From the NCBI GenBank assembly GCA_964389305.1, contig CAYMEK010000016.1:1-64000 (forward strand): a DNA stretch of 64,000 nucleotides, in the 5' to 3' direction. Positions 25,080 through 32,914 of this stretch are shown here, in pieces. Positions within the stretch are counted from its first letter, which is position 1; each line of letters opens with the position of its first letter. The DNA is from CAYMEK01 sp964389305 (GTDB taxonomy: Bacteria > Spirochaetota > Spirochaetia > SZUA-6 > DRHE01). The notes beneath the pieces were generated by a model. It was not told the origin of the DNA, made no database searches, and worked only from the letters and a program-made list of their open reading frames with translations. A program made the position numbers and the translations under genes.

Positions 25080-28000
25080 TTAGAAACGGCTGCCCTGCCG
25101 GTTGATCAACTCCTCGTCCCGCTCGGTAAGGGCAATCTGCTTCCCCTTGGCATCATAAATCGATACATCCAGAGCCAGACCGCGCAGCTCCTGGACCAGA
25201 ACGTTGAAGGATTCGGGAATCCCGGCCTGGGTGAAAGATTCGTTTTTGACTATACTCTCATAGATCTTGGCCCGCCCCGACATGTCGTCGCTCTTGATGG
25301 TCAACAGCTCCTGGAGCGTGTTCGCCGCCCCGTAGGCCTCCAGGGCCCAGACCTCCATTTCCCCCAATCTCTGGCCGCCGAACTGGGCTTTTCCACCCAG
25401 AGGTTGCTGGGTCACCAGAGAATAGGGTCCTGTGGAACGAGCATGCATCTTATCGTCCACCAGGTGATGCAGCTTCATCATGTAGATGTATCCCACGGTG
25501 ATCGGATTCTCGAAGGGCTCTCCGGTGAGACCGTCGTACAGGACTACCTTGGAGTTGACGGGCAGGCTCGCGTCGTGGAGTTTTTTCTCTATCATCTCAT
25601 TGGTGGCGGACTCGAATACCGGTGTGGCGTACCATTCATCGAGCTTCATTCCTGCCCAGCCCAGCTCGGTCTCCATGATCTGGCCCAGATTCATACGAGA
25701 GGGCACTCCCAGCGGATTCAGTACCAGATCCACCGGCGTCCCGTCCTCCATAAAGGGCATGTCCTCTTCGGGCATGACCCGGGCGATCACTCCCTTGTTG
25801 CCGTGGCGGCCCGCCATCTTGTCTCCCTCCTGAAGCTTGCGTTTGGTGGCAATGAGTATCTTCACCACCTCTTCCACCCCTGGATTCAGCTCGTCGCCTT
25901 CGGAGCGCTTGAGTCTCTGCACATCGATGACCGTGCCTTCAATACCGTGAGGCACCCGCAAACTGGTGTCCCGTACATCCTTGGCTTTCTCGCCGAAAAT
26001 CGAGTTCAATAGCTTGAACTCGGGCGTCGAATCGGTTTCGCTCTTCGGGGTGACCTTGCCCACCAGAATCGATCCCGATTTCACCTCCGCTCCTATACGA
26101 ATGATGCCCTCTTCGTCCAGATGCTCCAGGGCATTGTCACTGGCGTTGGGAATGTCCCGGGTTATCTTCTCCGGTCCCAGCTTCGTTTCCCGGACCTCAA
26201 TCGAAAACTCTTTAATATGTATCGAAGTGTAGAGGTCTTCTCTGACCAGTTTCTCCGAAATAAGGATCGCGTCTTCGTAATTGTAGCCGTTCCAAGGCAT
26301 AAAAGCGACCAGGACGTTCCTGCCCAGCGCCAGCTCCCCGTTGTAAGTAGCCGGTCCATCGGCTATGACCTGCCCTTCCTTGACTTTCTGCCCCAGCCCT
26401 ACGATCGGTTTCTGGTTAAAGCATGTATCCTGGTTGGTACGCTGAAATTTGATTAACGGGTATACGTCCAGCTCGTCGGCCCTGCCCTTGTCCGGTTTGA
26501 TGATGACCTCTTCGGAGCTCACATAGGTCACCTTCCCTGCTCGCCTGACAATGGCGACCACCCCGGAATCGTAGGCGGTCTTACGCTCCATACCTGTACC
26601 CACCCTGGGCGGTTCGGGCTGCAGCAGCGGTACGGCCTGGCGCTGCATATTGGAGCCCATCAGAGCCCGGTTGGCATCATCGTGCTCCAGGAAGGGGATC
26701 AGGGAGGTTGACACCGATATAATCTGCTTGGGTGAGACATCCATATAATGGATGTCCTTGGCCTTGCGGGTGGTGTAATCCCCACCCTTGCGCACCGGAA
26801 TAAGCTTCTCAGTAAACTTGCCGCTGCTGTCGATGCGGCTGGTGGCCTGGGCGATGAAATACTTCTCCTCGTCGATCGCCGACAGATACTCGATCTCCTT
26901 GGACACAACCCCGTTTACCACCTTGCGGTACGGAGCCTCCAGGAATCCGTACTCGTTGACCCGCGTGTAGTTGGCCAGAGAGACGATCAGGCCGATGTTC
27001 GGACCTTCCGGAGTCTCGATCGGACACATCCTCCCGTAATGTGTATAATGCACGTCGCGAACTTCGAAGCCGGCCCGGTCGCGGGAAAGACCTCCGGGAC
27101 CAAGGGCGTTCAAACGCCGCTTGTGGGTCAGCTCGGCCAGCGGATTCACCTGATCCATAAACTGGGATAGCTGGCTCGAGCCGAAGAACTCCTTGATTGT
27201 AGCCACGATCGGCTTTATGGAGATCAGATCTTGGGGGCGGATCGTGTCCGCTTCTTTCAGGGACATCCGCTCCTTGGCGATACGCTCCATACGGGTGAAG
27301 GCCACTTTCAGGTGGTTGGTTAGAAGCTCCCCGGCCGATCGAATTCTTCGGTTTCCCAGATGGTCAATGTCATCCACGTTGCGTTCACCGATGTAGACCT
27401 GGGTAAGGAAGGTTATAGTGTTGATTATGTCTTCGGGAACCAGGGTGTGGGTCTTGTGAGGCTCCTGGTAATCGAACTTCTTATTCAGCTTGTACCGTCC
27501 GACCCTGCCTAGGTCGTAGCGCCGGGGTGTGAAAAACATGCTCTGCAGATCTTTTTCGGCGCTTTCCAGTGTAATCGGCTCACCGGGCTTGATGACCCCA
27601 TAAACCCGGCTGATCGCCTCCTCCCTGGTCGGCTCGTCCTTCTCCAGATTATCCCGCGAATAGATCACCTCCTCGCGCTCGAAGCAGTTGAGAATGATCG
27701 GCGAATGCAGAGACTCTTCGTTCTGGAAATCGATCACCTCGATATCGGTGATGCCCGAGTGAATCAGCTCCTCCACGTCGTGGGGGTGTATCTTGTCTCC
27801 CGCCCGATATAGCTTCTTGATTTGCCCTTCTTCTTCCCGGAAAACCGCCCGGGCAAAAACCATGCCGAGAACCTTTTCCTTGTCCTCCCTGCTTTCCGAC
27901 AGGCTCGCTTTCTTGGTCTGGTAGAACAGATCTATGATTTTCTCCCTGGTATCGAAACCCAGGGCGCGCACGAATACGGTAGCTAGGATCTTTTTCTTCC

Positions 28001-28571
28001 TGTCGATTTTGGCGTAGATGAGTTCTTTTTTCTGATCGATTTCAAACTCCAACCAGGAGCCCCGGTAGGGTATGATCCTGGAGGAAAAGACCCCCTTATC
28101 GTGGCTGAAGATTACACCTGGAGAACGATGAATCTGGCTGACCACCACGCGCTCGGCCCCGTTGATAATAAAAGTACCTCGAGGCGTCATCAGGGGTATG
28201 TCGCCCATATAGATTTCCTTCTGCCTTATCTCCCCGGTGTTGAGAAAAACCAGGTTGATTCTGGCTTTAATCGGGATCGCATAGGTCAGCCCCTTGTTCT
28301 TGCATTCCTGCTCGCTGAAGACGACCGACTCTTCATCCAAAGTGTAGCCGCCGTACTCGAGCACCATATCCCCATTGGGGCTTTCGATGGGGAAAATCGC
28401 CTGAAACACGTCTTCCAGGCCTTGCCGCTGTATCGGCTTTCCCGCCGCCAAACGCTCGCGCTGTAAAAAGCGCTCGAATGAGGAGAGCTGAATATCGATC
28501 AGATTTGGCATCTCCATCGCTTCCTCGGAGCCCTGACCGATATAGATCCTTTGAATCATTTCAGGAACCAT
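25080..28571 (-). CDS. rpoB: DNA-directed RNA polymerase beta subunit
   Basis: A 1163-residue beta subunit with the start ATG preceded by AGGGGGG. The rifampicin pocket is SSQLSQFMDQVNPLAELTHKRR followed by LNALGPGGLSRDR (given here in two pieces): the residue that aligns with E. coli Ser531 is Asn (residue 488), the change linked to natural rifampicin resistance in spirochaetes. Other landmarks are CPIETPEGPNIGLI, KMAGRHGNKGV near residue 915 and the C-terminal GRAKIYESIVK clamp motif. Expression is probably tuned by the hairpin between rplL and rpoB. Confidence 0.99.
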   Translation of the reverse strand: MVPEMIQRIYIGQGSEEAMEMPNLIDIQLSSFERFLQRERLAAGKPIQRQGLEDVFQAIFPIESPNGDMVLEYGGYTLDEESVVFSEQECKNKGLTYAIPIKARINLVFLNTGEIRQKEIYMGDIPLMTPRGTFIINGAERVVVSQIHRSPGVIFSHDKGVFSSRIIPYRGSWLEFEIDQKKELIYAKIDRKKKILATVFVRALGFDTREKIIDLFYQTKKASLSESREDKEKVLGMVFARAVFREEEGQIKKLYRAGDKIHPHDVEELIHSGITDIEVIDFQNEESLHSPIILNCFEREEVIYSRDNLEKDEPTREEAISRVYGVIKPGEPITLESAEKDLQSMFFTPRRYDLGRVGRYKLNKKFDYQEPHKTHTLVPEDIINTITFLTQVYIGERNVDDIDHLGNRRIRSAGELLTNHLKVAFTRMERIAKERMSLKEADTIRPQDLISIKPIVATIKEFFGSSQLSQFMDQVNPLAELTHKRRLNALGPGGLSRDRAGFEVRDVHYTHYGRMCPIETPEGPNIGLIVSLANYTRVNEYGFLEAPYRKVVNGVVSKEIEYLSAIDEEKYFIAQATSRIDSSGKFTEKLIPVRKGGDYTTRKAKDIHYMDVSPKQIISVSTSLIPFLEHDDANRALMGSNMQRQAVPLLQPEPPRVGTGMERKTAYDSGVVAIVRRAGKVTYVSSEEVIIKPDKGRADELDVYPLIKFQRTNQDTCFNQKPIVGLGQKVKEGQVIADGPATYNGELALGRNVLVAFMPWNGYNYEDAILISEKLVREDLYTSIHIKEFSIEVRETKLGPEKITRDIPNASDNALEHLDEEGIIRIGAEVKSGSILVGKVTPKSETDSTPEFKLLNSIFGEKAKDVRDTSLRVPHGIEGTVIDVQRLKRSEGDELNPGVEEVVKILIATKRKLQEGDKMAGRHGNKGVIARVMPEEDMPFMEDGTPVDLVLNPLGVPSRMNLGQIMETELGWAGMKLDEWYATPVFESATNEMIEKKLHDASLPVNSKVVLYDGLTGEPFENPITVGYIYMMKLHHLVDDKMHARSTGPYSLVTQQPLGGKAQFGGQRLGEMEVWALEAYGAANTLQELLTIKSDDMSGRAKIYESIVKNESFTQAGIPESFNVLVQELRGLALDVSIYDAKGKQIALTERDEELINRQGSRF

Positions 28572-28604
28572 GTTCCCCCCTGTTTAAGCTCTTGAGCCAT
28601 AAAA

Positions 28605-28645
28605 CACCATACCATCGGTGAAACGAGACTTCCGATGGTATGGTG
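28605..28645 (-). terminator. Attenuator hairpin between rplL and rpoB
   Basis: A perfect 14-base-pair stem (CACCATACCATCGG with its exact complement) closes a 13-base loop and is followed on the minus strand by TTTTAT. It stands 34 bases before the rpoB start. Position and structure match the partial terminator or RNase III site that sets the L7/L12 to RNA polymerase ratio in other bacteria. Confidence 0.8.
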
Positions 28646-28677
28646 ATGGATTGTGGTGGTCTGTTGAGTAGCTATGT

Positions 28678-29070
28678 TTATTTAACCTCAACCGTGGCGC
28701 CAGCCGTCTCCAGTTGTTCTTTTATTTTCTTGGCCTCGTCTTTGCTGACAGCCTCTTTTACGGGCTTATCCCCCGCTTCGACCAGCTCCTTGGCTTCCTT
28801 GAGTCCCAGGCCGGTAATAGCCCGGACTTCTTTGATTACCGGGATCTTCTTCCCGTCATCGAAGCTTTTCAACACGACTGTGAACTCCGTCTGCTCCTCG
28901 GCTGCTGCTGCGGCCGCATCGCCTCCGGCTGCCGGGGCCGCAGCCACGGCTACCGGGGCCGCAGCGCTGACACCGAACTTCTCTTCCATCGCTTTCACAA
29001 GCTCCGATACCTCGAGCACGGTCATATTGGCGACCGCTTCGAGGATTTCATCCTTGGTTGGTGTTGCCAT
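28678..29070 (-). CDS. rplL: 50S ribosomal protein L7/L12
   Basis: A 130-residue stalk protein. The N-terminal dimerisation domain (residues 1-35), an Ala/Gly-rich hinge (APVAVAAAPAAGGDAAAAAAEE region, residues 38-58) and the C-terminal factor-binding domain with KIPVIKEVRAITGLGLKEAKELVE are clear. It binds L10, whose gene is just upstream. Confidence 0.98.
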   Translation of the reverse strand: MATPTKDEILEAVANMTVLEVSELVKAMEEKFGVSAAAPVAVAAAPAAGGDAAAAAAEEQTEFTVVLKSFDDGKKIPVIKEVRAITGLGLKEAKELVEAGDKPVKEAVSKDEAKKIKEQLETAGATVEVK

Positions 29071-29145
29071 TTACCTTCTCCTTACTCTGCTTTGTTTCCT
29101 TTAAAGCGTACAGTAGCTGCAACCCGTGAAGACTAATGCCGCTTT

Positions 29146-29679
29146 TCACTTCTCTTTACTGTCCGCAACCGCCTGCAGGGTGCGCACCAGCTTCGATACA
29201 ACCCCGCCCAGGGCGTATACGAGGTTTCTAAGCGGTGCGTTCATTACACCCATCAGCATGGCGTATAGCTGCTCTCTCCCGGGCAGCCTGCTAAGGGCTT
29301 CCATCTCGCCGGATGAGAGCACTCTACCTTCGATCAATCCGCCCTTGACCTTGAGCGTGGAATCCCTGGCGAAATCGAACAGCACCTTGGCTATCGGCCC
29401 GATGTCTTTACTGATCAGGGTCAGGGCCGTAGGGTCGACGAGAAACTCGTCCTCGAAGGGAAATCCAAGCTCCAGGAGGGCAAGACGGGCGTAGTTGTTC
29501 TTGACCACCCTGTATTCGGCCGCCTTATCCTTAAGTGATCTGCGCAGCTCGGTAATTTGGGTTACGTTGAGGCCGCGGTAATCGGTAAAGACGAGATCCC
29601 TGGAGCCCTCGATCAACTCTCTTATTTTCCTTATCGCCTCGGTCTTGCGAGGCTGTATTTTTTGCGTTTTTTCCGCCAT
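29146..29679 (-). CDS. rplJ: 50S ribosomal protein L10
   Basis: A 177-residue L10: RELIEGSRDLVFTDYRGLNVTQITELRR, KNNYARLAL near residue 62 and GVMNAPLRNLVYALGGVVSKLVRTLQAV at the L7/L12-binding C-terminal helix (both longer motifs abbreviated). The gap to rplA is only 12 bases, so the classical L10 leader cannot lie between these genes. Confidence 0.97.
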   Translation of the reverse strand: MAEKTQKIQPRKTEAIRKIRELIEGSRDLVFTDYRGLNVTQITELRRSLKDKAAEYRVVKNNYARLALLELGFPFEDEFLVDPTALTLISKDIGPIAKVLFDFARDSTLKVKGGLIEGRVLSSGEMEALSRLPGREQLYAMLMGVMNAPLRNLVYALGGVVSKLVRTLQAVADSKEK

Positions 29680-29691
29680 GACAAAATGCTC

Positions 29692-30372
29692 CTAGGCTTT
29701 GTCTTTGGGATTCACCATGACTCCGGGGCCCATGGTCGAAGCCAGGGCGATGGATTTGATGAACTCCCCTTTGATATCCGAGGGCTTCTTGCGCTGCACT
29801 TCCGCGATTAGAGTCCTGGCATTTTCGACTATCTTTTCTTTGTCCATGGAAACCTTGCCGATCGGCAGATGCACGACCCCCGTCTTGTCGCCTCGGAACT
29901 CCACACGGCCCTTTTTCAGCTCTGCAATCGCCTCCTTCAGGTCGAAGGTGACGGTCTTGGTTTTCGGGTTGGGCATCATGCCCCTGCGCCCGAGGATCGG
30001 GCCCAGCTTGCCCACCTCCTTCATCACGTCCGGGGTAGCTACGGCTACGTCGAAATCGAGCCAGCCACCCTGAATCTTTTCGATTAAATCCGCTTCCCCC
30101 ACATGCGTGGCTCCCGCCGCTTTGGCCTCCTCAGCCTTCTCTTCTTTGGCGAAGACGAGAATTTTCTTCTCCGCCCGGAAGCTGTTCGGTAAAACCAGAG
30201 TATCCCGTATGGAGTGTTTGGCCTTTACGTTCAGTCTCAGGGCTATTTCAACCGTTTCGTCGAATTTGGCATAGGCCAGGTTCTTGACCAGATCCACCGC
30301 CTGTTCCAGACCGTAAAGCTCCTGCTGGTTGAACTTCTGTAGAGCCTGATGGTATCTCTTACCCCGTTTCAT
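29692..30372 (-). CDS. rplA: 50S ribosomal protein L1
   Basis: A 226-residue L1. VDLVKNLAYAKFDETVEIALRL near residue 28, PNSFRAEKKILVFA, then GRRGMMPNPKTKTV at about 130 and GPGVMVNP at the end are typical. L1 builds the mobile stalk beside the E site and represses the L11 operon in E. coli. Start and rplK stop overlap by four bases (ATGA). Confidence 0.98.
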   Translation of the reverse strand: MKRGKRYHQALQKFNQQELYGLEQAVDLVKNLAYAKFDETVEIALRLNVKAKHSIRDTLVLPNSFRAEKKILVFAKEEKAEEAKAAGATHVGEADLIEKIQGGWLDFDVAVATPDVMKEVGKLGPILGRRGMMPNPKTKTVTFDLKEAIAELKKGRVEFRGDKTGVVHLPIGKVSMDKEKIVENARTLIAEVQRKKPSDIKGEFIKSIALASTMGPGVMVNPKDKA

Positions 30373-30806
30373 GGCAGATCCTCCACCGTCACTCCCATGC
30401 TTCGAGCCGTTCCAGCGATAATTCGCATGGCCGCCTGGATGTCGTTGGCGCTCAAATCGGGCATCTTCTGCTCCGCGATCGCTCGCAACTGGTCCGCCTT
30501 GATCGAAGCCACCTTGTCCTTGTTGGGAATCGAAGAGCCTTTTTCAAGTCCGCAGGCCTTTTTTATCAGAACCGCCGCAGGAGGGGTCTTGGTAATGAAA
30601 CTGAAGCTCTTATCCGCATATACGGTTATCACTACCGGAATCAGCAGTCCAGGCTCAACACTCTTGGTACGGTCGTTGAACTGCTGCACAAACTGGGGGG
30701 CCGATACCCCATGCGGCCCGAGAGCAGGTCCTACCGGAGGTGCGGGCGTGGCTTTGCCCGCCGGTACCTGCAGCTTGATAATCGCTTGAACCTTCTTCTT
30801 CGCCAT
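30369..30806 (-). CDS. rplK: 50S ribosomal protein L11
   Basis: A 145-residue L11. The start MAKKKVQAII at 30804-30806, preceded by GGAGG, is preferred to an in-frame upstream extension that contains the leader hairpin. The PAGKATPAPPVGPALGPHGV and TPPAAVLIKKACGLEKGS motifs are clear. L11 is needed for RelA activation and thiostrepton binding. Confidence 0.97.
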   Translation of the reverse strand: MAKKKVQAIIKLQVPAGKATPAPPVGPALGPHGVSAPQFVQQFNDRTKSVEPGLLIPVVITVYADKSFSFITKTPPAAVLIKKACGLEKGSSIPNKDKVASIKADQLRAIAEQKMPDLSANDIQAAMRIIAGTARSMGVTVEDLP

Positions 30807-30830
30807 TTTTATCCTCCATGTGGTATTAAC

Positions 30831-30851
30831 GTCTCCGGTTTCAAAGGAGAC
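30831..30851 (-). promoter_or_regulatory. Small hairpin in the rplK leader
   Basis: A perfect GTCTCC/GGAGAC stem with a nine-base loop lies 25 bases upstream of the rplK start. This is where L1 binds and represses in other bacteria, so it is a candidate L1 mRNA site; the internal details of the known L1 motif were not confirmed. Confidence 0.35.
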
Positions 30852-30884
30852 TCCCATCTGAGCCGGCCTGCGTATTTCATCGGC

Positions 30885-31439
30885 CTATATTTTCTCCACC
30901 TGCATGAAATCAAGCTCGACCGGCGTGGAACGACCGAAAATCCCCACCATGACCCGCAACTTGCCTTTCTCCAGGTTGATCTCTTCGATGGTGCCCGTAA
31001 AGGAGTCGAACGGTCCGTCGGTAATACGCACCGTTTCCCCTTCCGTAAAGGTTTGCTTGGGCTTCAAGATCTTTTCGCTCTTGATCTCACCGGAGCGCTG
31101 CAGCACCTCTCGGGCTTCTTCCGGGCTGATCGACTGGGGTTTCTGGATTCTGGTGGAACCAACGAACCCGGTAACACCCGGAATCTGTCGGATCGCCGAG
31201 CAGACCTGTTTCCAGTCGTTCTCCGGAAGATCCATCTCTATCATGATATAGCCGGGTAGAAACTTCTTGGAGGTTACCCGCCGCTTTCCGTCTCGAACCT
31301 CGACAACCTCCTCTGCCGGCACCTTGACGTTGAAGACGTAGTCCCTTAAGGTCCCGTCTTCTATCAACTTGTTAATGTGCTTCTGCACCTTGTTCTCATA
31401 GCCAGAATAGGTATGAACTATATACCAGCCTTTTGCCAT
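30885..31439 (-). CDS. nusG: Transcription termination/antitermination factor NusG
   Basis: A 184-residue housekeeping NusG: WYIVHTYSGYENKV at the start (NGN domain), FLPGYIMIEMDL, GVTGFVGSTR, and the C-terminal KOW domain with GETVRITDGPFDSFTGTIEEI near residue 130. It lies between secE and rplK, its universal site. A second, divergent NusG-like gene stands near 47 kb. Confidence 0.98.
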   Translation of the reverse strand: MAKGWYIVHTYSGYENKVQKHINKLIEDGTLRDYVFNVKVPAEEVVEVRDGKRRVTSKKFLPGYIMIEMDLPENDWKQVCSAIRQIPGVTGFVGSTRIQKPQSISPEEAREVLQRSGEIKSEKILKPKQTFTEGETVRITDGPFDSFTGTIEEINLEKGKLRVMVGIFGRSTPVELDFMQVEKI

Positions 31440-31497
31440 TCCCAGTCCTTGTTCAGCATCATTCCGTAGGCTCGATCCTGCGTCGGCGCATAGCGGG

Positions 31498-31677
31498 TCA
31501 GAAAATGAAATCGATTCCTTGAAAGATCAGATAGTCTACAATTCCGAGCGCCAAAGCGATAAGGATCACGGATACGAGCACCACTTTCGTGGAAGAGGTT
31601 ACCTCTTCACGGCTGGGCCACGTTACCTTCTTCAGCTCGGCATAACTCTCTTTGAAGAAACGGATTATTTTCTTCAT
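31498..31677 (-). CDS. secE: Preprotein translocase subunit SecE
   Basis: A 59-residue single-span SecE starting MKKIIRFFKESYAELKKVTWP, with the conserved amphipathic helix, the WPSREEV motif and one membrane helix (about residues 31-52). The ATG at 31677 follows GGGAGAGGG; an upstream TTG five codons earlier is less likely. It clamps SecY, encoded at 5.2-6.6 kb. Confidence 0.95.
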   Translation of the reverse strand: MKKIIRFFKESYAELKKVTWPSREEVTSSTKVVLVSVILIALALGIVDYLIFQGIDFIF

Positions 31678-31729
31678 CCCTCTCCCTCTCAAGCTGAACT
31701 GTCAGCGAACCCTGACCATGGCTGATAGA

Positions 31730-31746
31730 GCTTCTCCCAAAGAAGC
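31730..31746 (-). other. Hairpin after tRNA-Trp
   Basis: A perfect GCTTCT/AGAAGC stem with a five-base loop begins 4 bases after the tRNA-Trp 3' end. It may mark the 3' trailer for tRNA processing; no U-run follows, so it is unlikely to be a terminator. Confidence 0.35.
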
Positions 31747-31750
31747 GAGC

Positions 31751-31824
31751 AGGCCAGGCAGGACTCGAACCTGCAACATCCGGTTTTGGAGACCGGCGCT
31801 CTAACCAATTGGAGCTACTGGCCT
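31751..31824 (-). tRNA. tRNA-Trp (anticodon CCA)
   Basis: A 74-base cloverleaf read on the minus strand: acceptor AGGCCAG pairs with CTGGCCT, discriminator G, T arm GCAGGTTCGAGTCCTGC, and anticodon loop CTCCAAA giving CCA. The CCA end is not encoded. It lies between rpmG and secE, a common site for this tRNA. Confidence 0.95.
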
Positions 31825-31836
31825 GGGAAGGTAAAA

Positions 31837-32013
31837 TTACTTTATCTTTGTTTCCCTGTGAAGGGTGTGTTTCCTGTCGAATTTGCAGTACTTCCTTAAT
31901 TCCAGCTTCCCCTGGATATTTCTCTTGTTTTTAGTGGTCGTGTAGTTTTTACGATTACATTCGCTGCACTGAAGAGCCACGAGCTCAACGCTCTTCCCCT
32001 TCGCCTTCGCCAT
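31837..32013 (-). CDS. rpmG: 50S ribosomal protein L33
   Basis: A 58-residue L33 translated by eye: VALQCSECNRKNYTTTKNKRN then LELRKYCKFDRKHTLHRETK (abbreviated). Only three of the four zinc-ligand positions are kept: Cys16 and Cys19 form the first knuckle, but the second has Cys43 and Asp46 where zinc-type L33 has Cys-x-x-Cys. The first pair is a relic or the site is an unusual Cys3-Asp. It has its own promoter downstream of tRNA-Thr. Confidence 0.93.
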   Translation of the reverse strand: MAKAKGKSVELVALQCSECNRKNYTTTKNKRNIQGKLELRKYCKFDRKHTLHRETKIK

Positions 32014-32042
32014 CTACGCTCCCTTCCCGGCAATGGTAGTCC

Positions 32043-32071
32043 AATATAGTGAATTTCCTTCTTTGTGTCAA
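32043..32071 (-). promoter_or_regulatory. Promoter for rpmG-tRNA-Trp-secE-nusG
   Basis: Minus-strand TTGACA, 17 bases, TATATT, about 30 bases before the rpmG start codon. It is close to consensus and separates tRNA-Thr from the following genes. Confidence 0.8.
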
Positions 32072-32134
32072 TGGCATAATTTTCGCATTGCACACCTTCC
32101 CTTGGATACCAAAACGAGAAAAAAAATTTTTAAC

Positions 32135-32207
32135 AGCCTCCGATCGGATTTGAACCGATGACCCCCTCCTTACCATGGAGGTGCTCTACCAGCTGAGCTA
32201 CAGAGGC
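32135..32207 (-). tRNA. tRNA-Thr (anticodon GGT)
   Basis: A 73-base cloverleaf on the minus strand: GCCTCTG acceptor pairs with CGGAGGC (one G-U), D arm GTAGCTCAGCTGGTAGAGC, anticodon stem CCTCC/GGAGG with loop ATGGTAA, T loop TTCAAAT. No encoded CCA. A run of T bases follows directly, which may act as trailer or weak terminator. Confidence 0.94.
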
Positions 32208-32295
32208 GAATAATTACTCTTTATATAAATAATTATTTCCGGGCGCATTTGCTATGCTACACTACTTACACGCTTTTTGTACAGGGCTAAACGAC

Positions 32296-32324
32296 AATTT
32301 ATCCATACTTTGCTAAACAGTCAA
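32296..32324 (-). promoter_or_regulatory. Promoter for tRNA-Thr
   Basis: Minus-strand TTGACT, 17 bases, TAAATT. The -35 box overlaps the rsmD stop codon. The predicted start lies about 85 bases before the mature tRNA end. Confidence 0.5.
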
Positions 32325-32914
32325 CCGGCCGGTGGGCGGTAGAACAAAAGTAATGACCCCCCGTAGCGCCGCCGCTCGGACAGGAACACCCGCCCGGCCG
32401 GCTCACCTGGAGGCACCGGAGAAGGCGGCTCGCCCGCCGCGGCATCCAACACCACCGGGATAGTCCGCTCCTCATCTCTGGGGATGTGTATGATCAGGAC
32501 CCCTCCCTCGGCCAGCAGCTTCCTGCAAGCGATGAGCTTTAAAATTTCACTCTTTCCCTTCTGCCGGAAGGGAGGATCGAGAAACATTACGTCGAAGCGG
32601 CGTTTTTCGCGTCTCAGGTAGTGTTCAACGGGGAAAAAAAACAGCTCGTACCTCTGCTTGACCATGGAGAGATTGCGAACGAGCGTTGGGCGCTTTCCCC
32701 GATCTTTCTCCACGAACACCACGGGCTCGGCCCCGCGGGAGGCTGCTTCGATTCCCACCGCCCCGGAGCCGGCGTACAGGTCGAGAAAAGAACTGCCTTC
32801 AAGATCTCCGAGCACGGCAAACAGAGATTCCCGCATCCTGTCCATGGTCGGACGTATCACACCGGGAGGGCAGAGTATTTTCCTTCCTTTATATCGCCCG
32901 CCTGTTATTCTCAT
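32321..32914 (-). CDS. rsmD: 16S rRNA (guanine-966-N2)-methyltransferase RsmD
   Basis: A 197-residue Rossmann methyltransferase. MRITGGRYKGRKI and RPTMDRMRESLFAVLG are the RsmD N-terminal signature; SAM-binding motif I is LDLYAGSGAVGIEAASRGA near residue 40, and the catalytic DPPF is near residue 112. It methylates G966 of 16S rRNA. It overlaps the 3' end of recG by 26 bases. The C-terminus is Pro/Arg-rich and slightly longer than usual. Confidence 0.93.
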   Translation of the reverse strand: MRITGGRYKGRKILCPPGVIRPTMDRMRESLFAVLGDLEGSSFLDLYAGSGAVGIEAASRGAEPVVFVEKDRGKRPTLVRNLSMVKQRYELFFFPVEHYLRREKRRFDVMFLDPPFRQKGKSEILKLIACRKLLAEGGVLIIHIPRDEERTIPVVLDAAAGEPPSPVPPGEPAGRVFLSERRRYGGSLLLFYRPPAG

